This document shows positions 1 through 6,021 of a stretch of 9,154 nucleotides of DNA, in pieces. The DNA is from Actinomycetota bacterium (lineage in GTDB: Bacteria > Actinomycetota > Thermoleophilia > Solirubrobacterales > Solirubrobacteraceae). The notes under the pieces are model-generated. The model saw only the letters and a list, made by a program, of their open reading frames with translations, ran no database searches and was not told where the DNA came from. Numbering within the stretch: the first letter of the stretch is position 1; each line of letters starts with the position of its first letter. Both the position numbers and the translations under genes were made by a program. The stretch spans positions 8,175 through 17,328 of the forward strand of contig VAYD01000101.1 in assembly GCA_005883905.1 (NCBI GenBank). Reading direction: 5' to 3'.

Positions 1-419
1 CAGAAGATGTCGTGGAAGCTGTCCGAAGCGATGTAGAGGTCGGTCGTTCCGTCGCTGCGCGGGACCGGCCGCGCCGTCTGCTCGCCGAGCATGCTGCCCG
101 GGAACATCGCCGCCAGCCCGAAGCAGTTCTCACCGGGCTCGGGGGCGAAGGCGTTGACGTAGACGAGCCCGGCGATCTCGCCGGCGCCGGCATCGACGTT
201 CGAGATCACGGCGCCCCCGTAGGAGTGGGCGACGAGCACGACCGGCCCCTCGATCGTGCGGACCAGGTCACTGACCGACTGGGCGTCAGCGGCGAGGCCG
301 CGCAGCGGATTGGCGGCGGCGACGACGCGGTGGCCCTCCGCCACGAGCGGATCGATGACGCCGTCCCAACTCGACGACTCGGCGAAGGCGCCGTGGACGA
401 GAACGATGGTGCACGACAT
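1..419 (-). CDS. alpha/beta hydrolase, N-terminal part (cut by window edge)
   Basis: The frame is open from an ATG at 419 leftwards off the window, giving 139 residues, about 60% of a typical ~230-residue member. It begins with a hydrophobic strand and the oxyanion-hole loop HGAF followed by SSSW (residues 9-18). The nucleophile elbow AHSYGG follows at residues 64-69, with Ser66 the expected catalytic serine. The Asp and His of the triad lie outside the window. This is the small soluble esterase/lipase-like group (AB hydrolase family 6 style) often annotated only as 'alpha/beta hydrolase'; the substrate cannot be read from the fragment. The start is supported by AAAGGA at 434-429, nine bases upstream of ATG. 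A TGTCACG-N16-GGTC promoter lies 42 bases upstream of the start, so it is probably part of the ECF41-type regulon seen elsewhere here. It is divergent from the LuxR regulator. I am sure of the fold and unsure of the role. Confidence 0.9.
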   Translation of the reverse strand, partial: MSCTIVLVHGAFAESSSWDGVIDPLVAEGHRVVAAANPLRGLAADAQSVSDLVRTIEGPVVLVAHSYGGAVISNVDAGAGEIAGLVYVNAFAPEPGENCFGLAAMFPGSMLGEQTARPVPRSDGTTDLYIASDSFHDIF

Positions 420-461
420 GGGGAACGGTCCTTTGGGCTAGGAGTACTGGGCATCAGCGAA

Positions 462-488
462 GACCGGACAGCCGCGTGACTCGTGACA
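462..488 (-). promoter_or_regulatory. ECF41-type promoter of the alpha/beta hydrolase
   Basis: Read on the minus strand, TGTCACG (488-482) is followed after 16 bases by GGTC (465-462), in the local context GCTGTCCGGTC. The hydrolase ATG is 42 bases further on. The same two boxes at the same spacing occur at four other gene starts in this window. A TGTCACA -35 and CGTC-like -10 are, from memory, the known ECF41 sigma factor promoter; assignment to the sigma factor at 6763-7650 is inference. The site overlaps the 5' end of the LuxR gene if that gene starts at 476. Confidence 0.72.
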
Positions 489-514
489 CCGCGGCGGGAT
501 ACTTGCGACTCGGC

Positions 515-3304
515 ATGATCGGCACCGACCCCCAACCACCGGGCTTGCTGGGCCGGCGAGGTGAATGCCAGGCGCTGGATCGGCTCATCGTCGATGTGCG
601 CGCCGGCCACAGCGCAGTGGTGGTCCTGCGCGGCGAGGCCGGCGTCGGCAAGACCGCCCTGCTGGACCATTTGCGGAACGGCATCTCGGGATGTCAGGTC
701 GCGCAAGCGGCGGGCGTCGAGTCGGAGATGGAGCTCCCGTTCGCAGGCCTGCATCAGCTGTGCGCGCCGATGCTCGACCGCCTGGAACATCTGCCGGACC
801 CGCAAAGGGATGCGCTCGGCACGGCGTTCGGTCTGAGCACGGGAGAGCCGCCAGATCGGTTCCTTGTCGGGCTGGCGGTGCTCAGCCTGCTGGCCGACGT
901 TGCCGAGCGTGAACCGCTCTTCTGCCTGGTGGACGATGCCCAGTGGCTCGATCGCGTGTCGGTGCAGACGTTGGCGTTCGTTGCACGCCGCCTGTTGGCT
1001 GAACGCGTCGCCTTGGTGTTCGCGCTCCGGGCGCCCGACGAGGAGCACGCGCTGAGGGGGCTCCCTGAGCTGCTTGTCGAGGGCCTGAACGACGCTGATG
1101 CCAGCACCCTGCTCGAGTCGACCATTCCCGGACCGCTCGACGACCGGGTCCGCGACCGGATCGTCGCCGAGACGCGCGGAAATCCGCTCGCGTTGCTGGA
1201 GCTGCCCCGTGGGCAGCCGCCCGCCGCGGTGGCGGGCGGGTACGGGCTGCCCAGCGCGTTGCCGCTGGCCGCCCGTATCGAACAAGGCTTCGTGCTGCGG
1301 CTCGCGCCCCTTCCACTCCAGACACGACGGCTCCTGCTGGCGGCGGCGGCTGAGCCAGTGGGGGACGCGGCGCTGTTGTGGCGCGCTGCCAAGCGGCTCG
1401 GAATCGAGCGTGATGCGGCGGCGCCGGCCGAGGATGCAGGCTTGGTCGAGTTCGGTGCGCGGGTGCGGTTCCGGCATCCACTCGTGCGCTCGGCCGTGTA
1501 CGGGTCGGCGTCACCTGCGGAGAAGCGGGACGTGCACCGGGCCCTTGCGGAAGTGACCGAAGTGGAGCGCGATCCCGACCGCCGCGCGTGGCATCGCGCC
1601 CATGCCGTGCTCGGTGCCGACGAGGAGGTGGCCGGCGAGCTGGAGCGCTCCGCCAGTCGGGCGCGGGCACGCGGCGGCGTGGCCGCGGCGGCCGCGTTTC
1701 TCGAGCGAGCGGCGGAACTGACCCCGGATCCGGCCCGTCGCGGCGCGCGGGCCCTGTCCGCCGCGCAGGCCAAGTTCGAATCGGCGGCGCCGGATGCTGC
1801 GCTCGCACTCTTGGGGGTGGCGGAGATGTGCCCGATGGACGAGCTGGAGAGCGCCCTGCTCACCCTCATGCGCGCCCAGATCGCGTTCGTCTTCACCCGC
1901 GGCACCGACGCTCCGCCGCTCCTTGTCGACGCCGCCAGACGGCTCGAAGCGCTCGATCCGGCACTGGCGCGCCAGACCTACCTCGAGGCCCTAGGAGCCG
2001 CGATGTACGCGGGACGCCTCGACGCCGACTCCGGTGTGCTGCAGGCGGCCGAGGCGGCGCGCGCCGCGCCCGCCGCGCCCCATCCACCTCGATCGGTCGA
2101 TCTCGTTCTCGATGGACTGGCACGACGGTGCACGGAGGGACCCGGCGCAGGCGCGCCGCCGCTCAGACTCGCGCTCCAGGCGTACAGGAACGAGGCTCTC
2201 GATGGACACGAAGACATCATGCGTTGGCTCTTGCTGTCCCCGATCGTCCAGTCGATGGTCGTGTTCGAGTTGTGGGACGACGACGCGTTCCACGCGCTCG
2301 CAAGTCGCGCGGTGCGACTGGCTCGGGACACCGGGGCGCTCGCCCTGCTTCCCATCACCCTCATCTACCGATCAGGCGTGCACCTGTTCGAAGGGGAGTT
2401 CGCCACGGCCTCGGCGCTGATCCAGGAAGCGGACGCGATTGCGACCGCAACCGGCAACGCAAACCTGATGTACGCCCGGCTCCTCCTCGGCGCCTGGCGC
2501 GGCGTCGAAGCCGAAGCCATGGAATACATCAACGCCGGCCTCGACAACACGACCGCGCGAAGCGAGGGAACGGTGGTTGCCATGGCCGGCTACGCCACCG
2601 CCATCCTCAACAACGGGTTGGGTCGCTACGACGCTGCCTTCGACGGCGCCAACCTCGCCGGCGACAACGGCGACTGGGGATACGCCGGTGCGTCGCAGCC
2701 GGAGCTCGTCGAGGCGGCAACGCGTTCCGGCAGGCCGGAGGTGGCTGCCGCAGCACTCTCCCGTCTGGAAGAGCGCGCCCGTGCCGCGGGAACGGATTGG
2801 GCGCTCGGAGTCCTGGCGCGCGCACAGGCGCTGATGAGCGAGGGTGACCCTGCGGAGGCTCTCTACCGCGAGGCGATCGAGCGGCTCGAGCGCACCCGGA
2901 TCCGCATCGAGCTCGCCCGCGCCCGTCTGCTCTACGGCGAATGGCTCCGACGCGAGAATCGGCGCGTGGATGCGCGCGACCAGCTGCGAGCCGCCTACGA
3001 CACGTTCAGCCGCGCCGGGGCCCAGGCATTCGCCGAGCGCGCCCGCCGTGAGCTCTCGGCCACAGGCGAGAACGTGCCCAGGCGCACGGCGCAGACGCGC
3101 GACGTTCTCACGCCGCAGGAGGATCAGATCGCCCGCCTCGCCGCGGGAGGGCAGACGAACCCGGAGATCGGCGCCGAGCTCTTCATCAGCCCGCGGACCG
3201 TCGAGTACCACCTGCGCAAGGTCTTCACCAAGCTGGGCATCAACTCCCGCAAGGATCTCGGCGCGATCCTGCCTGAGATCGGACTGGCGAGGATCGCGTC
3301 GTAG
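515..3304 (+). CDS. LAL-type LuxR family transcriptional regulator with N-terminal ATPase
   Basis: This is a large ATP-binding LuxR regulator, ~930 residues, normal for the LAL (MalT-like) class. Numbering from the upstream GTG at 476, Walker A is GEAGVGKT at residues 53-60 and Walker B is LFCLVDDAQW at 148-157. A long Ala/Arg/Glu-rich helical middle (about 350-860) looks like TPR-type repeats. The LuxR HTH occupies about 877-935, with LTPQE, AAGGQTNPEIGAELFISPRTVEYHL and VFTKLGINSRKDL. The protein should be a cytoplasmic DNA-binding activator controlled by nucleotide and an unknown effector. The start is uncertain: GTG at 476 gives 942 residues and ATG at 515 gives 929. The ATG is preferred because homologues usually begin close to the LLGR motif and because 476 overlaps the -35 region of the divergent hydrolase promoter; neither has a convincing ribosome binding site. 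It ends 4 bases before the convergent sigma factor gene. Its target is unknown; the divergent hydrolase is the natural candidate. Confidence 0.93.
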   Translation: MIGTDPQPPGLLGRRGECQALDRLIVDVRAGHSAVVVLRGEAGVGKTALLDHLRNGISGCQVAQAAGVESEMELPFAGLHQLCAPMLDRLEHLPDPQRDALGTAFGLSTGEPPDRFLVGLAVLSLLADVAEREPLFCLVDDAQWLDRVSVQTLAFVARRLLAERVALVFALRAPDEEHALRGLPELLVEGLNDADASTLLESTIPGPLDDRVRDRIVAETRGNPLALLELPRGQPPAAVAGGYGLPSALPLAARIEQGFVLRLAPLPLQTRRLLLAAAAEPVGDAALLWRAAKRLGIERDAAAPAEDAGLVEFGARVRFRHPLVRSAVYGSASPAEKRDVHRALAEVTEVERDPDRRAWHRAHAVLGADEEVAGELERSASRARARGGVAAAAAFLERAAELTPDPARRGARALSAAQAKFESAAPDAALALLGVAEMCPMDELESALLTLMRAQIAFVFTRGTDAPPLLVDAARRLEALDPALARQTYLEALGAAMYAGRLDADSGVLQAAEAARAAPAAPHPPRSVDLVLDGLARRCTEGPGAGAPPLRLALQAYRNEALDGHEDIMRWLLLSPIVQSMVVFELWDDDAFHALASRAVRLARDTGALALLPITLIYRSGVHLFEGEFATASALIQEADAIATATGNANLMYARLLLGAWRGVEAEAMEYINAGLDNTTARSEGTVVAMAGYATAILNNGLGRYDAAFDGANLAGDNGDWGYAGASQPELVEAATRSGRPEVAAAALSRLEERARAAGTDWALGVLARAQALMSEGDPAEALYREAIERLERTRIRIELARARLLYGEWLRRENRRVDARDQLRAAYDTFSRAGAQAFAERARRELSATGENVPRRTAQTRDVLTPQEDQIARLAAGGQTNPEIGAELFISPRTVEYHLRKVFTKLGINSRKDLGAILPEIGLARIAS

Positions 3305-3308
3305 CGGG

Positions 3309-3944
3309 CTACGCAGCGACACGCTCGGCGGCGTCGGCGGCGAGCAGCCGTTCGAGGGTTGCGACATCTCCGCCCTGAGCAGCGGCCACGAAGACGTCGA
3401 CGAGGCGCTCCTGCTCCGCGGCGCCGACGAGCCGGCATGGCTCGCCCGAGAGACGGCGGCGAGCACGGGTGACGAGCTGCCGGGCGTTGACCTCGCTCAG
3501 CTCGAGCACCGCCGCGATCTTCCGGTAGGGGTACTCGAACGCCTCTCGAAGCAGATAGGCAGCGCGTTCGATGGGAGACAGCCTCTCGAGAAGCGTTCGC
3601 AGCGCGAGCTCCAATGCCTCGCGCTGCTCGACGTCGTGCGACGGGTCGGTGCCGAGGTCGATCGCCTCGACAAGCTGCGGTCCGACCGGCCGCTCGTGAC
3701 GGGCGCGCGCCGATTGGATGACGTTGATCGCGAGGCGCGTCGTCGTCGTCGCAAGGAATGCGGGGACGTCGCGCACCTCGCTGCGGTCGGTCGTCTGCCA
3801 GCGGATCCACGTGTCCTGTACGACGTCGTCGGCTTCCGTTGCATCGCCGAGCACGCGGTACGCGATGCCGAAGAGCCGGGGACGCACGACCTGGAACGAC
3901 GCGGCGTCGGCGTCGGAGACCAACCTGAGGGTGGTGGTGGACAT
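3309..3944 (-). CDS. ECF sigma factor with truncated SnoaL-like C-terminal domain
   Basis: This is a 211-residue sigma-70 family ECF factor. Region 2 is at about residues 17-85 (FQVVRPRLFGIAYRVLGDATEADDVVQDTW, then FLATTTTRLAINVIQSAR). Region 4 is at about 112-165 (LSPIERAAYLLREAFEYPYRKIAAVLELSEVNARQLVTRARRRL). A tail beginning EQERLVDVFVAAAQGGDVATLERLLAAD matches the first helices of the SnoaL-like extension of ECF41/SigJ-type sigma factors, then stops after ERVAA. Full members run to about 290 residues, as does the second copy at 6763-7650. The usual ECF41 linker motif near WLPEP is here the poorly matching PQLVEA. GGAGGAA at 3960-3954, nine bases from ATG 3944, fixes the start. No TGTCAC-type promoter lies upstream, so it may be read from the promoter of the 72-residue gene behind it. 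It may be altered in regulation or decaying; the core domains look intact. Confidence 0.9.
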   Translation of the reverse strand: MSTTTLRLVSDADAASFQVVRPRLFGIAYRVLGDATEADDVVQDTWIRWQTTDRSEVRDVPAFLATTTTRLAINVIQSARARHERPVGPQLVEAIDLGTDPSHDVEQREALELALRTLLERLSPIERAAYLLREAFEYPYRKIAAVLELSEVNARQLVTRARRRLSGEPCRLVGAAEQERLVDVFVAAAQGGDVATLERLLAADAAERVAA

Positions 3945-4001
3945 GGCGCGAGCTTCCTCCGACAGCCGCCCGCTCTCGTCAGGGCAAGTCCCCCGTCAGG
4001 T

Positions 4002-4036
4002 CCCTAGTCCGTGGTGCCCAGTGCCCAGTCGTCAGT
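4002..4036 (-). repeat. degenerate 7-bp tandem repeat (consensus ACTRGGS on minus strand)
   Basis: Five contiguous heptamers read on the minus strand are ACTGACG, ACTGGGC, ACTGGGC, ACCACGG and ACTAGGG. A looser continuation follows towards 3985 (ACCTGACGGGGG, ACTTGCC). Two units are identical; all begin with AC. The array fills most of the gap between the sigma factor start (3944) and the 72-residue gene, whose TGA stop falls inside the first unit. It resembles the heptanucleotide short repeats found between genes in several bacterial groups. The units are few and diverged, so the call is moderate. Confidence 0.55.
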
Positions 4037-4250
4037 ATGCCGCGAGCTGACGCGTGGCGTCGGAGAGGGCGCGGGCGAGGCCGGCCGCCTCGACGACCCA
4101 TGGGCTCCCGTCGGCGCGGGCGTCGATGCGGAACTGGAGCTGACCGTCATCGAAGATGGTCATCCCCAACTGCTCGGCGCCGCACCAGAACTCGGCGACC
4201 CCGTAGTCGGCTTCCTCGGCGCTGACGACGACAACTCTGATCTCGGTCAT
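4032..4250 (-). CDS. 72-residue hypothetical protein
   Basis: I do not recognise the family. The protein starts MTEIRVVVVSAEEADYG and continues with EFWCGAEQLGMTIF, then DDGQLQFRIDARADGSPWVVEAAGLARALSDATRQLAAY. It appears to be a compact alpha/beta protein: strand, strands with a single Cys, a Gly-Ser-Pro-Trp turn, then an amphipathic C-terminal helix. There is no signal peptide or membrane segment. ATG 4250 is chosen over the in-frame GTG at 4286 because a TGTCACA-N16-GGTC promoter lies at 4285-4259, so the GTG would be upstream of transcription. No Shine-Dalgarno is present and the -10 box is 8 bases from ATG, so the mRNA is probably leaderless. Codon use matches the neighbours. It may be co-transcribed with the truncated sigma factor downstream, 87 bases away. 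The balance of evidence favours a real gene. Confidence 0.7.
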   Translation of the reverse strand: MTEIRVVVVSAEEADYGVAEFWCGAEQLGMTIFDDGQLQFRIDARADGSPWVVEAAGLARALSDATRQLAAY

Positions 4251-4258
4251 GCCAACGA

Positions 4259-4285
4259 GACCGGGCAGAGCGGCGGCTTGTGACA
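4259..4285 (-). promoter_or_regulatory. ECF41-type promoter of the 72-residue gene (leaderless)
   Basis: On the minus strand, TGTCACA (4285-4279) is followed after 16 bases by GGTC (4262-4259), in the context CTGCCCGGTC. The ATG at 4250 is only 8 bases beyond GGTC, so transcription would start at or almost at the start codon. This is the only one of the five sites with the exact TGTCACA box. Its -35 faces away from that of the divergent promoter at 4297. Confidence 0.75.
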
Positions 4286-4296
4286 CGCGCGGGGCT

Positions 4297-4323
4297 TGTC
4301 ACGGCTTCGTGGGCTGTCCGGTC
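4297..4323 (+). promoter_or_regulatory. ECF41-type promoter of the membrane protein-ltrA operon (leaderless)
   Basis: TGTCACG (4297-4303), 16 bases, then GGTC (4320-4323) in the context GCTGTCCGGTC. The ATG at 4333 is 9 bases beyond GGTC and has no Shine-Dalgarno, as expected of a leaderless transcript. The two -35 boxes of this divergent region make an inverted repeat GTGACA-N11-TGTCAC. I read that as back-to-back promoters rather than a separate operator. Confidence 0.75.
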
Positions 4324-4332
4324 CTCTCTGGC

Positions 4333-4635
4333 ATGACTGATCAAACCTCCAGCGAGCGCACCGAGGAGCGCCTCGCCTTCATCGAGCTTGCCGCGGCGGG
4401 GCTGGTTCGCTCCGCCGAGGTCGCGGCCGTCGTGCTGATCGTCCTGCTCGTGTGTCCGCCGTTGCTGATCCTGCTGGTCGTGGTGGCCGTCCCACTCGCG
4501 GCCCTGGCGGTCCTCGTCGCGATCGTCTTCGGCGTCGTCGCAATCCCTTATCGCATCGCGAGCCACCTCCGCGGGCGCCGGGCGCATCACACCCACATCG
4601 TGGTGCACCGGCTCAAGCGGCTTCGCCCGACCTGA
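4333..4635 (+). CDS. small two-helix membrane protein, 100 residues
   Basis: I do not recognise the family. The N-terminus is polar and Glu-rich (MTDQTSSERTEERLAFIEL, with an amphipathic helix to about residue 28). It is followed by a very hydrophobic stretch at about 29-74, broken by CPP at 41-43 and a Pro at 54, which could form two transmembrane helices. The tail is basic (SHLRGRRAHHTHIVVHRLKRLRP), so by the positive-inside rule both ends probably face the cytoplasm. ATG 4333 is taken rather than the in-frame ATG at 4249 because the -10 box at 4320-4323 lies between them. The stop codon shares one base with the ltrA start (TGATG), so the two genes are translationally coupled. Regulation by the TGTCACG-N16-GGTC promoter is likely. 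It may act with LtrA in the membrane; that is inference from coupling only. Confidence 0.8.
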   Translation: MTDQTSSERTEERLAFIELAAAGLVRSAEVAAVVLIVLLVCPPLLILLVVVAVPLAALAVLVAIVFGVVAIPYRIASHLRGRRAHHTHIVVHRLKRLRPT

Positions 4636-5837
4636 TGACGCAAGCGACCTCCGTGGTTCGCCATCTGCGTCCGCGCGATGGCAGCGCGACGCAGCCGATC
4701 ACGGCCGTCGAGCTGTTCTCCGACCTCGTCTACGTGTTCGCGGTGACGCAGCTCGCGCAACTGATCCTCGCCGATCTCTCCGTCGGCGGCCTCGCGCGCG
4801 CGGCCTTCCTGCTGGTCATCGTCTGGTGGGCGTGGATCTACACGACCTGGATGGCCAACTGGTTCGACCCGGCGTCACCGGCCGTCGGGGCGGTCCTGAG
4901 CGGGGTGATGCTTGTCAGCCTCCTGATGGCCGCCTCGCTCCCCCACGCGCTGACCACGCAGGGCACGCTGTTCGCGGCCAGCTACGTCACGCTGCAGGTC
5001 GGGCGCAACCTGGCCGCCATGTCGCTGCTGCCGCCCGGTCACCGGTTGCGCGGCGTATTCGAGCGGCTGGTCGTCTGGAGCATCGCGTCGGGCGCGCTGT
5101 GGCTGGCCGGCGCCGCCGTCGACGGTGACCAACGACTGCTCCTGTGGATTGCCGCGCTCGCGATCGATCTCGCAGCGCCGGTGGCGGGCTACTGGCTACC
5201 GGGCCGAGGTCGCGCGGCGACGAGCGCGTATGACATCGAGGGCGGGCACTTCGCCGAGCGCTGTCAGGGGTTCATCATCATCGCGCTCGGCGAGTCGATC
5301 GTCGTCACCGGCGCGACCGCGGCTCACGCCGGCCTGGGCGCGACCGTCGTTCTATGTCTTGCGATCGCGTTCGTCGAAACGGCGGCGTTGTGGTGGTTGT
5401 ACTTCGGCGCCGCGGCTGAGCACACCCGCGCCATTCTGAGCGTGTCCGAGAACCCGGGCAGGCTCGCCCGCGACGCCTACACCTACCTCCAGATGCCGAT
5501 CGTGGCCGGGATCGTCGGTGCCGCCGTCGGTCAACACCTGCTCATCGCCGCCCCACACGATCCGCTGCACGGGATCGGGCTGGCGGTCGTGCTCGGCGGT
5601 GCGGCATTGTATCTGGTGGGCGAGTGCATGTTCCGCTGGCGGATGACCTCGACCGCGAACGCCAAGCGGCTGGCAGTCGCTGCTGCGCTCGTCCTCCTGG
5701 CGCCGGTCGGCGACGACATCAGTGCGCTCCTGCTCACCGCAATCGTCGCAGCGCTGCTGACACTGCTCGCCGTCTGGGAACTGCAACCGGCGCGCGGCCT
5801 GTCACGAGCCGGCGCGCTGTCCGGTCTTCCCCTGTGA
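4635..5837 (+). CDS. ltrA: low temperature requirement protein A (LtrA) family membrane protein
   Basis: This 400-residue protein is the usual length for the LtrA family. Family hallmarks are TAVELFSDLVYVFAVTQL (residues 23-40), VIVWWAWIYTTWMANWFDP (61-79) and ERCQGFIIIALGESIVVTG (208-226). The remainder is a series of hydrophobic segments (about 86-104, 146-162, 168-186, 235-258, 287-305, 315-331, 345-362, 364-381), making a polytopic inner-membrane protein. LtrA was named from a Listeria mutant unable to grow in the cold; its biochemical activity is not established. ATG 4635 overlaps the TGA of the preceding gene by one base and has no separate ribosome binding site, so coupling decides the start. 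A promoter for the next gene pair is embedded in its last codons (5800-5826). The family call is secure; its function in this organism is open. Confidence 0.93.
   Translation: MTQATSVVRHLRPRDGSATQPITAVELFSDLVYVFAVTQLAQLILADLSVGGLARAAFLLVIVWWAWIYTTWMANWFDPASPAVGAVLSGVMLVSLLMAASLPHALTTQGTLFAASYVTLQVGRNLAAMSLLPPGHRLRGVFERLVVWSIASGALWLAGAAVDGDQRLLLWIAALAIDLAAPVAGYWLPGRGRAATSAYDIEGGHFAERCQGFIIIALGESIVVTGATAAHAGLGATVVLCLAIAFVETAALWWLYFGAAAEHTRAILSVSENPGRLARDAYTYLQMPIVAGIVGAAVGQHLLIAAPHDPLHGIGLAVVLGGAALYLVGECMFRWRMTSTANAKRLAVAAALVLLAPVGDDISALLLTAIVAALLTLLAVWELQPARGLSRAGALSGLPL
5800..5826 (+). promoter_or_regulatory. ECF41-type promoter inside the end of ltrA, for the 52-residue ORF and NAD(P)H-binding gene
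   Basis: TGTCACG (5800-5806), 16 bases, then GGTC (5823-5826) in the context GCTGTCCGGTC, followed by 36 bases to the ATG at 5863 with AAAGGA at 5852-5857. The element lies in the last dozen codons of ltrA, so these genes could be read both from the ltrA transcript and from their own start. Confidence 0.7.
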
Positions 5838-5862
5838 CCTTGGAACCAGCGAAAGGATCACG

Positions 5863-6021
5863 ATGAGCACTGCACATCAGTTCGCAGAGGAACCGGTCGC
5901 CGACGGCGATGAGGCCCGCACCGACATCGAGCCGACGCCGGATCCCCTGGCGCTCGATCCGCTCAGCCCCATCCCTGTGGAACTTCGACTACTTCAACAA
6001 CATCAGGAGGAAACATCATGA
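5863..6021 (+). CDS. 52-residue acidic, proline-rich small protein
   Basis: A short ORF fills the gap between ltrA and the NAD(P)H-binding gene. It begins MSTAHQFAEEP, continues through an Asp/Glu/Pro-rich stretch (IEPTPDPLALDPLSPIPVEL) and ends RLLQQHQEETS. AAAGGA at 5852-5857 is five bases before ATG, and an ECF41-type promoter ends at 5826. Its TGA overlaps the ATG of the next gene (ATGA), and the next gene's AGGAGGA lies within its last codons. That layout is typical of a translated, coupled upstream ORF. I recognise no family. There is no signal peptide, membrane segment or cysteine, and it is probably disordered. It could be a small functional partner or simply a translated leader that couples initiation of the next gene; the sequence does not decide between these. 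Confidence 0.6.
   Translation: MSTAHQFAEEPVADGDEARTDIEPTPDPLALDPLSPIPVELRLLQQHQEETS

Noticed and set aside
206..1477. Long minus-strand open frame of 423 codons opposite the LuxR gene
   Set aside because: Gln/Arg/Pro-rich translation without any recognisable fold, fully antisense to a well-supported ATPase domain; a product of high GC content.
2372..3466. Long minus-strand open frame of 364 codons across the LuxR and sigma factor 3' ends
   Set aside because: It overlaps two confident genes, lacks recognisable motifs and does not encode the missing SnoaL tail of the truncated sigma factor.
4002..4036. CRISPR-like array
   Set aside because: Units are 7 bp, degenerate and contiguous with no spacers.
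4251..4286. GTG at 4286 as start of the 72-residue gene (84 residues)
   Set aside because: It lies one base upstream of the TGTCACA -35 box, so it would not be on the transcript; the added residues SQAAALPGLVG look like read-through of promoter sequence.
4280..4302. GTGACA-N11-TGTCAC as a repressor operator
   Set aside because: The same half-site occurs singly at three other promoters at fixed distance to GGTC, so two facing -35 boxes explain the symmetry without a dimeric repressor.
4249..4332. ATG at 4249 as start of the small membrane protein
   Set aside because: The added 28 residues run through the divergent promoters and include the -35 and -10 boxes of this gene; ATG 4333 is the first start after the -10.
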